Assembly (NCBI GenBank): GCA_045105075.1
Contig: JBGCDD010000262.1
Location: 1-22,355 of the forward strand
Length of the DNA: 22,355 nucleotides
Reading direction: 5' to 3'
From: JBGCDD01 sp045105075
Lineage (GTDB): Bacteria; Pseudomonadota; Alphaproteobacteria; Rhodobacterales; Rhodobacteraceae
Under the pieces are notes generated by a model. The model was not told where the DNA came from. It did not search any database and saw only the letters and a list, made by a program, of their open reading frames with translations. Position numbers and translations under genes: made by a program. How positions within the stretch are numbered: the first letter of the stretch is position 1; the number at the start of each line of letters is the position of its first letter. Of this stretch, positions 15,619 to 22,004 are shown piece by piece.

Positions 15619-16623
15619 ATGACAGAGCAACGCAAAGTTGTCGACCGGGGCGAACCCGCACCGAAAGCCCGCCAGTTTGTTTTTGTCCTTTTGGACAATT
15701 TTACCATGCTCAGCTTTGCCTCGGCGATGGAGAGCTTGCGCATTGCCAATCGTATGGCCTCGGCACCTGTTTACACCTGGAAGCTGCTGGGCGAAGGCGG
15801 CGGCGATGTCACCTGTTCGGCCGGCACCACGTTCAAGGTCGATGGTGATCTGGGGGATCTGGGGCGCGACGACACGATGATCATCTGCAGCGGCATTGAC
15901 GTGCAGGCAGCGACCACCAAGAAACTGCTGGGCTGGATCCGTCGCGAAGCGCGCAAGGGTTTGGTGATTGGTGGGCTGTGCACAGCGGCCTTTACCCTGG
16001 CCAAGGCTGGGCTGCTGGATGGCAAGAAGGCGACGATCCATTGGGAAAACGCCGACAGTTTCACCGAAGAATTTGACGAAGTCGAGCTGACCAAGTCGGT
16101 CTTTGTGGTTGATGGCAATCGCATGACCACCGCCGGGGGCACCAGTTCGATTGACCTGATGCTGAAGCTGATTGCCGATGATCACGGCGAAGACATGGCC
16201 AATGCGGTGGCCGATCAGCTGATCTATTCCTCGATCCGCACCGATCAGGACACTCAGCGCCTGTCTGTGCCCACCCGTATCGGCGTGCGCCATCCCAAGC
16301 TGAGCCAGGTGATCCAGATGATGGAAAACAATATCGAAGAGCCGATCAGCCCGTCGATTCTGGCGCGCGATGTGGGCATGAGCACGCGCCAGCTGGAACG
16401 CCTGTTTCGCCGCTACCTGAACCGCTCGCCCAAGCGCTATTACATGGAGCTGCGGTTGCAAAAGGCGCGCAACCTTTTGATGCAAACTGATATGAGCGTG
16501 ATCAATGTGGCGCTGGCCTGTGGCTTTGCCTCGCCCAGCCATTTCTCGAAATGCTACCGCGCCCATTACGACACCACCCCGTACCGCGAACGCGGCAGTC
16601 ACGCCGCGCGTTTGTCGATATGA
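15619..16623 (+). CDS. GlxA-family transcriptional regulator (DJ-1/PfpI domain plus AraC DNA-binding domain), GbdR-like
   Basis: A 334-residue regulator. Residues of about 18-185 form a DJ-1/PfpI-like amidotransferase fold with a Cys at the nucleophile elbow (GLCTAAF, C121). The C-terminal AraC domain (about 225-325) has two helix-turn-helix units (ISPSILARDVGMSTRQLERLF and INVALACGFASPSHFSKCYR). The start FVFVLLDNFTMLSFASAMESLRIAN, split over 20-44, resembles GbdR and CdhR, activators of glycine betaine and carnitine breakdown in Pseudomonas. Regulation of methylated-amine breakdown is thus a reasonable guess, but no such catabolic genes are adjacent. AAGGA lies 10 bases before the ATG. Its stop overlaps the next GNAT gene by four bases. 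Confidence 0.88.
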   Translation: MTEQRKVVDRGEPAPKARQFVFVLLDNFTMLSFASAMESLRIANRMASAPVYTWKLLGEGGGDVTCSAGTTFKVDGDLGDLGRDDTMIICSGIDVQAATTKKLLGWIRREARKGLVIGGLCTAAFTLAKAGLLDGKKATIHWENADSFTEEFDEVELTKSVFVVDGNRMTTAGGTSSIDLMLKLIADDHGEDMANAVADQLIYSSIRTDQDTQRLSVPTRIGVRHPKLSQVIQMMENNIEEPISPSILARDVGMSTRQLERLFRRYLNRSPKRYYMELRLQKARNLLMQTDMSVINVALACGFASPSHFSKCYRAHYDTTPYRERGSHAARLSI

Positions 16624-17114
16624 TCCGCACAAAACGCCTGCTTTTGCGCGCCGCGGAACCGGGCGATGTCGATGACCTGCACACCGTGTTCAGCGACCCC
16701 GAAACCATGCGCTATTGGTCGACCTTGCCGCACAGTTACGAGGAGACCCGCGATTTCGTCGAGGGAATGCGCGGGATCGATCCCAAAACTGGCGTAGATT
16801 GGGTGATCGAATACCAAGGGCGCGCCGTGGGCAAGGCCGGGTGTTGGCGCTTGCCCGAGGTCGGTTACATCCTGCACCGTGATTTTTGGGGGCAGCACAT
16901 CATGACCGAGGCAATGCAGGCGCTGATCCCGGTCATTTGGCGACTGTATCCCGATTTGCCAGAATTGATCGGCGACATTGATCCCGGCAATCTTGGTTCG
17001 GCCAAGCTGTTGAGAAAGCTCGGCTTTGTCTATACCCACACCGAACAGAACACGTTGCAAATTGGCGAAAACTGGTTTGACAGCGACTTTTACAAGCTGT
17101 CCCGCCCGAGCTGA
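16620..17114 (+). CDS. GNAT-family N-acetyltransferase (RimJ/RimL-like, Acetyltransf_3 type)
   Basis: A 164-residue acetyltransferase. It begins MIRTKRLLLRAAEPGDVDDL, the standard N terminus of the RimJ/RimL-like group. It continues with VGYILHRDFWGQHIMTEAMQALI, where the acetyl-CoA loop lies, and ends with NLGSAKLLRKLGFVYTHTEQN, the usual last strand and helix. These enzymes acetylate protein N termini or small molecules; the substrate is unknown. The ATG overlaps the stop of the GlxA-family regulator (ATGA), so the two are probably co-translated. The stop is three bases from the stop of the convergent gene at 17118. Confidence 0.88.
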   Translation: MIRTKRLLLRAAEPGDVDDLHTVFSDPETMRYWSTLPHSYEETRDFVEGMRGIDPKTGVDWVIEYQGRAVGKAGCWRLPEVGYILHRDFWGQHIMTEAMQALIPVIWRLYPDLPELIGDIDPGNLGSAKLLRKLGFVYTHTEQNTLQIGENWFDSDFYKLSRPS

Positions 17115-17117
17115 TCC

Positions 17118-17534
17118 TTAAAAGTTGTCCATGATCGCCTGCGGGTTCGAGTTCAGGTTGAAATTCATCACAATCAGGCCGTCATCGCGCTGGTGCAGGA
17201 ACGCAAAGTAGAACGCGTAGCGCCCGTTCGCTGTCCAATAGGCGCGCGCTTCTTGCGAGAACCCGCCGCCCAGATCGATGCGGCGAAACACGGTGGCGTC
17301 GGTGAAATCCACCGGAAAGGCGCGCCCCAGCTGGTCTTTGGTGGCGGCCAACTGTTCGGGCGTGTACTCATCGCGACCGCCCAGCTGCAACACCAAAGCC
17401 ACGAAATCACGGGTCATGATGCTTTTGTCGACGAAGGCATCATATTCGGCGTAATCGGTGAACACGCTGTCGCGCACTTGTGCCGATGCACCCAGCGGCA
17501 AGATCATCAGAAAAACGGCAAGTATCAAGCGCAT
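17118..17534 (-). CDS. Small secreted protein, function unknown
   Basis: A 138-residue protein with a clear Sec signal peptide, MRLILAVFLMILPLGASA, cleaved before Gln19 or nearby. The mature part (about 120 residues) is mixed alpha/beta in appearance (DYAEYDAFVDKSIMTRDF, LVLQLGGRDEYT, then VFRRIDLGGGFSQEARAYWT) and ends PQAIMDNF. No catalytic motif or cysteine pattern is recognised. The frame runs upstream to 17600, but the ATG at 17534 is chosen because it starts the signal peptide. It follows the sugar dehydrogenase gene by 62 bp and may share its transcript, so both products would act in the periplasm. Confidence 0.75.
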   Translation of the reverse strand: MRLILAVFLMILPLGASAQVRDSVFTDYAEYDAFVDKSIMTRDFVALVLQLGGRDEYTPEQLAATKDQLGRAFPVDFTDATVFRRIDLGGGFSQEARAYWTANGRYAFYFAFLHQRDDGLIVMNFNLNSNPQAIMDNF

Positions 17535-17596
17535 GGCGGCTCTCTTTCGATATGGATTTTGGCCATAGTAACGCGTGGTGGGCGCATTGCCAGCGA

Positions 17597-18706
17597 TCAA
17601 TCGCGTGCGATGCGATAGACGGCGCCGCGATCCACCGAGACAAACCAGATGGCGCCATCCTTGCCCTGCACCACATCGCGCACGCGCCGGGTTTCGGGCG
17701 CTTTGATCTGTTCAACCTCGCGCAAAGGCGACCCTGACAAGCGTGCGATGTAGTCAAACTTTAGCGATCCCACCAACAGATCACCGCGCCAGTCGCCCAC
17801 CAAATCTCCGCTGAGCACCGCCAGCCCCGAGGGCGCAATCGAAGGATCCCAATAGTGGCGCGGCTGCTCCAGTCCCGGCTTGGCGGTGCCCTGCCCGATT
17901 TTGCCGCCCGAATAGTGGCGCCCATAGGAGATCACCGGCCAGCCGAAATTGGCGCCTTTCTGAACCCGGTTCACCTCGTCGCCGCCGCGCGCGCCATGTT
18001 CGGCGGTCCACAGATTGCCCGCACGATCCAGCGCGGCGCCCTGCACATTGCGATGCCCAAACGACCAGATTTCAGGGCGCACGCCGGCCTGGCCAACAAA
18101 GGGATTGTCGCGCGGCACGCTGCCGTCACGATTGATGCGCACCACCGACCCATGATGGCTGGCGCGGTCCTGTGCGCCGGGGCGGTCACCGCGATCGCCC
18201 AGGGTCACAAACAGCGTGCCATCGCGCGCCTCGACGACGCGGCTGCCGAAATGGCGCCCGCTCGACAGCCCCGGCAGTGATTGAAACAGCACCCGCAGGT
18301 TTTCCAGTGACCGCGCATCATCCGCCAACCGCGCCACCGCCAGCGCGGTTCCCGCTCCACTGGACAAGGGACGCACATAGGTCAGAAACACCTCGCGCGT
18401 GCTGGCAAAATCGCGCGCCACCGTGATATCGAGCAACCCGCCCTGCCCGCGTGTGACGACTTGGGGCACACCGCCAAGTTTGGTTTTGCGCGCCCCGCTG
18501 ACATGGATCAACGCGCCGCCGCGTTCGCTCACCAGCAGATCGCCGCCGGGCAACAGCCCCACAGCCCAAGGTTGATCAAAGCCGCGCGCAATTTGTGTGA
18601 TGCTGAAATCACCCGCAGAGGTGGTCAGCTGATCGGCCTGCGCGCCCCAAGGGATCATCCCCAAAATCACCGCCGCCCAAATTTTCCTGCTGCGTGTCTG
18701 GCCCAT
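17597..18706 (-). CDS. PQQ-dependent sugar dehydrogenase (soluble aldose / sorbosone dehydrogenase family)
   Basis: A 369-residue periplasmic beta-propeller protein. It has a signal peptide, MGQTRSRKIWAAVILGMIPWGAQA, cleaved around residue 24. The family motifs occur in order: FDQPWAVGLLPGGDLLVSERGG early on, then QGGLLDITVARDF, FVTLGDRGDRP, SVVRINRDGSVPRDNPFV, EIWSFGHRNVQGAALD, LWTAEHGARGGDEVNRV and GANFGWPVISYG. This matches the YliI/Asd-type glucose/sorbosone dehydrogenases, which use PQQ to oxidise aldoses. No PQQ synthesis genes are in the window. AAGGGGAA precedes the ATG. A small secreted protein gene follows on the same strand. Confidence 0.9.
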   Translation of the reverse strand: MGQTRSRKIWAAVILGMIPWGAQADQLTTSAGDFSITQIARGFDQPWAVGLLPGGDLLVSERGGALIHVSGARKTKLGGVPQVVTRGQGGLLDITVARDFASTREVFLTYVRPLSSGAGTALAVARLADDARSLENLRVLFQSLPGLSSGRHFGSRVVEARDGTLFVTLGDRGDRPGAQDRASHHGSVVRINRDGSVPRDNPFVGQAGVRPEIWSFGHRNVQGAALDRAGNLWTAEHGARGGDEVNRVQKGANFGWPVISYGRHYSGGKIGQGTAKPGLEQPRHYWDPSIAPSGLAVLSGDLVGDWRGDLLVGSLKFDYIARLSGSPLREVEQIKAPETRRVRDVVQGKDGAIWFVSVDRGAVYRIARD

Positions 18707-18932
18707 ACTGGTTCCCCTTTTTCATTGCGCGCGCTGCGGACCTGTTATCAACGCCCGCCGCAAAAAAACATGGCGTGCGCTTGATCTGCGTCCAGTGCCT
18801 GACCAAACGATTTAAAGCATGAAACGCTCAAAGCTGCGTGAGCCGCTCAAAATACAGAAGTGCTTTTCTTTTGCAGTGGCCTTGCCTAGGGTTCGCCCAG
18901 AACATCATGTTCCAACACGGGAGTTATAAACA
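18707..18932. promoter_or_regulatory. Divergent intergenic region upstream of the Liv-type cluster
   Basis: This 226-bp stretch must contain promoters for the sugar dehydrogenase (left) and for the substrate-binding protein (right). Just before the latter there is a 13-base palindrome, GAACAT-C-ATGTTC (18900-18912), 20 bases upstream of the ATG, and a GGGAG ribosome-binding site (18919-18923). The palindrome could be an operator or a leader hairpin. It is not a standard alphaproteobacterial LexA box, which is a direct repeat of GTTC. Confidence 0.4.
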
Positions 18933-20123
18933 ATGAAAAAACTGCTCATGGCGACAGCCGCAACAGCTCTGATTGCGGGATCCGCTTTTGCCGGTGGTCA
19001 CGCCAAAGAAGTCAAACTTGGCATTCTGGTGGGTTTCACTGGCCCAATTGAATCGCTGGCGGGTCCAATGGCGATGGGTGCGGAACTGGCGATGAAAGAG
19101 GTCAGCGACAGCGGCATGCTGCTGGACGCGGCCAAGGTCATTCCGATGCGCGCTGACACGGGCTGCATCGACAACGGTCTGTCGACCTCGAACGCCGAAC
19201 GTCTGATTGGTGATGGCGTTAGCGGCATTGTCGGCGGTGACTGTTCCGGTGTGACCGGCGCGATCCTGCAAAACGTGGCGATCCCGAATGGCATGGTGAT
19301 GATCTCGCCTTCGGCCACGTCGCCCGGCCTGTCGACTGTCGATGACAAAGACCTGTTTTTTCGCACAGCGCCTTCGGACGCGCGTGAAGGTCAGGTGATG
19401 GCGCAGGTTCTGCTGGACCGTGGCATCAAATCGATCGCCCTGACCTATACCAACAACGACTATGGCAAAGGTCTGGCCGACGCGATCATCACCTCGTATG
19501 AGGCGGTTGGCGGCAAGGTCACAATTTCGGCGGCGCACGAAGATGGCAAAGCTGATTATTCCGCAGAAGTTGGCGCGCTGGCCTCCGCGGGTGGCGACAT
19601 TCTGGTTGTGGCCGGGTATCTTGACCAGGGCGGCCTTGGCATCATCAACGCCTCGCTCGATTCCGGAGCGTTTGAAACCTTCGGCCTGCCCGGTGGCATG
19701 ATCGGTGACAGCCTGCCCAAAAACGTCGGCTCGGACCTGAACGGCTCGTTTGGTCAGATCGCCGGTTCGCAAGGCGACGGCATCGACAAGCTGGTGGCTT
19801 TGGCCGGTGACGCATTTGACGCCACATCGCCTTACACGCCCGAATCCTATGATGCAGCCGCGCTGTTCATGTTTGCCATGCAGGCGGCCAATTCGACCGA
19901 TCCGGCAGATTACGGCAAGCACATTCTGGACGTGGCCAACGCTCCGGGTGAAAAGATCTATCCCGGTGAGCTGGCCAAGGGCCTCGAGATCATCAAAGCG
20001 GGCGGCGACATCGACTATGTCGGCGGATCTGCTGTGGAATTGATCGGACCCGGTGAAAGCGCGGGCACATACCGCGAAATCGAAGTCACGGACGGCAAAA
20101 ACGCAACTGTGCGGATGCGCTGA
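18933..20123 (+). CDS. Branched-chain amino acid-type ABC transporter substrate-binding protein (LivJ/LivK-like)
   Basis: A 396-residue periplasmic binding protein with a signal peptide, MKKLLMATAATALIAGSAFA, cleaved before Gly21. The mature protein begins with KLGILVGFTGPIESLAGPMAMGAELA, split over 29-54, typical of periplasmic-binding-protein type 6 receptors. C78 and C104 are placed like the disulfide pair of E. coli LivJ. The segments SPSATSPGLS and TYTNNDYGKGLAD are further family marks. It should capture leucine-type amino acids, amides or another small amino compound; the ligand is not decided by sequence. GGGAG precedes the ATG. It is first in the cluster, and the hairpin after its stop may raise its level relative to the ATPases. 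Confidence 0.93.
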   Translation: MKKLLMATAATALIAGSAFAGGHAKEVKLGILVGFTGPIESLAGPMAMGAELAMKEVSDSGMLLDAAKVIPMRADTGCIDNGLSTSNAERLIGDGVSGIVGGDCSGVTGAILQNVAIPNGMVMISPSATSPGLSTVDDKDLFFRTAPSDAREGQVMAQVLLDRGIKSIALTYTNNDYGKGLADAIITSYEAVGGKVTISAAHEDGKADYSAEVGALASAGGDILVVAGYLDQGGLGIINASLDSGAFETFGLPGGMIGDSLPKNVGSDLNGSFGQIAGSQGDGIDKLVALAGDAFDATSPYTPESYDAAALFMFAMQAANSTDPADYGKHILDVANAPGEKIYPGELAKGLEIIKAGGDIDYVGGSAVELIGPGESAGTYREIEVTDGKNATVRMR

Positions 20124-20144
20124 TCTACTGACGATGTGATAAGC

Positions 20145-20179
20145 AAACAGCCCGGTGCGCGCGCGTATTGGGCTGTTTT
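20145..20179 (+). terminator. Intra-operon intrinsic terminator-like hairpin after the binding-protein gene
   Basis: AAACAGCCC (20145-20153) pairs perfectly with GGGCTGTTT (20170-20178), a 9-bp stem with a 16-base GC-rich loop, ending in TTTT. It lies about 20 bases after the stop of the binding-protein gene and about 40 bases before the LivG start. This is the classic place for partial termination or 3'-end protection that lets the binding protein exceed its ATPases. Confidence 0.7.
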
Positions 20180-20219
20180 GCCAAGTGAGGCCTGCATCAG
20201 ATGGGCCACCGGGGGTGAC

Positions 20220-20996
20220 ATGATCGTCGTTGAAGACGTGCACAAGCATTTTGGCGGATTCCACGCGGTGGATGGCGCCTCGCTCGAGATTGCCGAGCAA
20301 TCCATCACCGGGCTGATTGGCCCCAATGGCGCGGGCAAAACCACGCTGTTCAACGTGATTGCAGGCGTCCTGCCGCCGACGTCGGGCAAAGTATTTATGG
20401 GCGGTGAAGACATCACCGGACTGGCGCCGCACACGCTGTTTCACAAAGGGCTGTTGCGCACGTTTCAGATTGCGCACGAATTTTCGTCGATGACCTGCCG
20501 CGAGAACCTGATGATGGTGCCGGGCGGGCAATCGGGCGAGACGCTGTGGAACACCTGGTTTGGGCGCAAACGCATCGCCAACGAAGAACGCGCGCTGCGG
20601 GCCAAAGCCGATGAGGTGCTGGAGTTTCTGACAGTCGAGCATCTGGCCGAGCAAAAGGCCGGGCAAATCTCGGGCGGGCAGAAAAAGCTGCTGGAGCTGG
20701 GGCGCACCATGATGGTGGACGCGCGCATCGTGTTTCTGGACGAAGTTGGTGCCGGCGTGAACCGCACCCTACTGAACACTATTGGCGATGCGATTTTACG
20801 CCTGAACAAGGAACGCGGCTACACGTTCGTGGTGATTGAACACGACATGGATTTCATCGGCCGCCTGTGTGATCCGGTGATCTGCATGGCCGAAGGGCGC
20901 GTGCTGGCGCAGGGCACATTGGCCGAGATCAAGGCCAACGAGCAGGTGATCGAGGCCTATCTGGGCACCGGCCTCAAGAACAAGGCCAGCGCATGA
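20220..20996 (+). CDS. livG: ABC transporter ATP-binding protein, LivG-like
   Basis: A 258-residue ATPase of a branched-chain amino acid-type importer. It has Walker A GPNGAGKT (34-41), Q-loop Gln83 (RTFQIA), signature SGGQ (151-154), Walker B ending FLDE (172-175) and the switch His208 (VIEHDMDF). After the catalytic Glu175 it has Val where most LivG proteins have Pro (DEVGAGVN rather than DEP), a variant I have seen in this bacterial group. The frame continues upstream to a GTG at 20136, but the ATG at 20220 is preceded directly by GGGGGTGAC and gives the normal family N terminus. Its stop overlaps the start of a 62-codon ORF (ATGA). Confidence 0.92.
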   Translation: MIVVEDVHKHFGGFHAVDGASLEIAEQSITGLIGPNGAGKTTLFNVIAGVLPPTSGKVFMGGEDITGLAPHTLFHKGLLRTFQIAHEFSSMTCRENLMMVPGGQSGETLWNTWFGRKRIANEERALRAKADEVLEFLTVEHLAEQKAGQISGGQKKLLELGRTMMVDARIVFLDEVGAGVNRTLLNTIGDAILRLNKERGYTFVVIEHDMDFIGRLCDPVICMAEGRVLAQGTLAEIKANEQVIEAYLGTGLKNKASA

Positions 20997-21181
20997 AGGA
21001 TTTGGACTCGCGCTTCAGTATTTTAGAGGGTCTTGACGTGGTAATCCGTGGGCAAGCAGCCCCCTACATCAAGCCTCTGAATTGGGGGGCAGCCGCCCAT
21101 ACCGAGCCTTCAAATGGGGGGCCAGCCCCCCATACCCCCCGGAGTTTATCTCGAAAGATGAAGGAGGGCGTGGGCGCATGA
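20993..21181 (+). CDS. Repeat-containing small ORF bridging livG and livF
   Basis: A 62-codon frame starting MKDLDSRFSILEGLDVVIRGQ. Its ATG overlaps the livG stop (ATGA at 20993-20996) and its TGA overlaps the livF ATG (ATGA at 21178-21181), so ribosomes could pass from livG through this ORF to livF without leaving the message. The middle encodes an in-frame 11-residue repeat (KPLNWGAAAHT then EPSNGGPAPHT) from the 33-bp DNA repeat. The composition is not like a conserved protein. It may be a non-functional peptide whose translation matters for coupling and for opening the hairpins, or chance. No function is claimed. Confidence 0.4.
   Translation: MKDLDSRFSILEGLDVVIRGQAAPYIKPLNWGAAAHTEPSNGGPAPHTPRSLSRKMKEGVGA
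21071..21136 (+). repeat. Tandem 33-bp G-rich repeat with strong hairpins, REP-like
   Basis: Two adjacent 33-bp units (21071-21103 and 21104-21136) match at 26 of 33 positions, with a weaker partial third copy before them (GCAGCCCCCTACATC, 21056-21070). Each unit holds a palindrome; the best is ATGGGGGG (21114-21121), CCAG loop, CCCCCCAT (21126-21133). After the second unit comes CCCCCCGGAG. This resembles dispersed intergenic G-rich palindromes that I recall from Rhodobacteraceae genomes, which I could not verify here. The unit length, a multiple of three, keeps the frame open. Confidence 0.7.
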
Positions 21182-22002
21182 CCGGCAACCCTTATCAGGA
21201 CGATCGCGGCAATCGTGACCGCTCTATTGGCAATCCCCATGGGGCGGGAACGCTTGAGGCGCGGCCCGGCACCGGGCGACAGATGAACACAGGTTCGGCA
21301 TTTTTGATCGGTGATACGATGACCGGCGGATATGGCAAGGGGCCAGATATTCTGCATGAATGTTCGGTGGCCGTGGACAAGGGCGAGATAGCGGTGATTG
21401 TCGGGCCCAACGGGGCGGGCAAATCAACGGCGATGAAGGCGGTGTTTGGGATGCTGGATGTGCGCGCCGGGTCGGTGCGGTTGGATGGTGAGGACATCAC
21501 CAATCTGAGCCCGCAGGACCGGGTGATCAAGGGCATGGGGTTTGTGCCCCAGACCAGCAATATCTTTACGTCGATGACGGTTGAGGAAAACTTGGAGATG
21601 GGTGCGTTCATCCGGCGCGATGACTTTTCTGACACCTTGGCGCAGGTTTACGATCTGTTTCCGATCCTCAAGGAAAAGCGTTTGCAACCGGCAGGCGAGC
21701 TTTCGGGCGGGCAGCGCCAGCAAGTCGCCGTGGGGCGCGCGTTGATGACACAGCCCAAAGTGCTGATGCTGGATGAGCCCACCGCCGGGGTCAGCCCGAT
21801 CGTCATGGACGAGCTGTTTGATCGCATCATCGAAGTGGCGCGCACCGGCATTCCGATCTTGATGGTGGAACAGAACGCCCGGCAAGCGCTTGAAATTGCA
21901 GACAAAGGATATGTTTTGGTGCAGGGGCGCAATGCGCATACTGGCTCGGGCAAGGAACTGCTGGCGGATGACGAAGTCCGGCGCAGTTTCTTGGGGGGGT
22001 AG
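21178..22002 (+). CDS. livF: ABC transporter ATP-binding protein, LivF-like
   Basis: A 274-residue ATPase, partner of LivG. It has Walker A GPNGAGKS (76-83), Q-loop Gln125, signature LSGGQ (175-179), Walker B ending LMLDEP (196-201) and VEQNA (230-234), the LivF form of the H-loop. Compared with ordinary LivF proteins it has about 40 extra residues at the N terminus (MTGNPYQDDRGNRDRSIGNP and a Gly-rich stretch) before the first beta strand. The start at 21178 is chosen for AAGGAGG at 21161-21167 and the ATGA overlap with the bridging ORF; a shorter form could start at 21283 (MNTGS), which lacks a good ribosome-binding site. It is followed by a small secreted protein gene only two bases after its stop. 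Confidence 0.92.
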   Translation: MTGNPYQDDRGNRDRSIGNPHGAGTLEARPGTGRQMNTGSAFLIGDTMTGGYGKGPDILHECSVAVDKGEIAVIVGPNGAGKSTAMKAVFGMLDVRAGSVRLDGEDITNLSPQDRVIKGMGFVPQTSNIFTSMTVEENLEMGAFIRRDDFSDTLAQVYDLFPILKEKRLQPAGELSGGQRQQVAVGRALMTQPKVLMLDEPTAGVSPIVMDELFDRIIEVARTGIPILMVEQNARQALEIADKGYVLVQGRNAHTGSGKELLADDEVRRSFLGG

Positions 22003-22004
22003 AC

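Noticed and set aside
15595..16632. A 345-codon minus-strand frame opposite the GlxA-type regulator
   Set aside because: It mirrors the codon structure of the regulator gene and shows no domain; the plus-strand protein has both expected domains.
18900..18912. LexA (SOS) box
   Set aside because: Alphaproteobacterial LexA sites are direct repeats (GTTC-N7-GTTC), and the Gram-positive form has four central bases; this has GAAC-N5-GTTC and sits before a transporter gene.
18924..20666. A 580-codon minus-strand frame opposite the Liv-type genes
   Set aside because: It is a shadow of the GC-rich plus-strand binding-protein and LivG genes, both clear family members with ribosome-binding sites. The shadow has no recognisable domain.
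21071..21136. CRISPR array
   Set aside because: The repeats are directly adjacent without spacers, diverge at 7 of 33 positions, and no cas gene is present.
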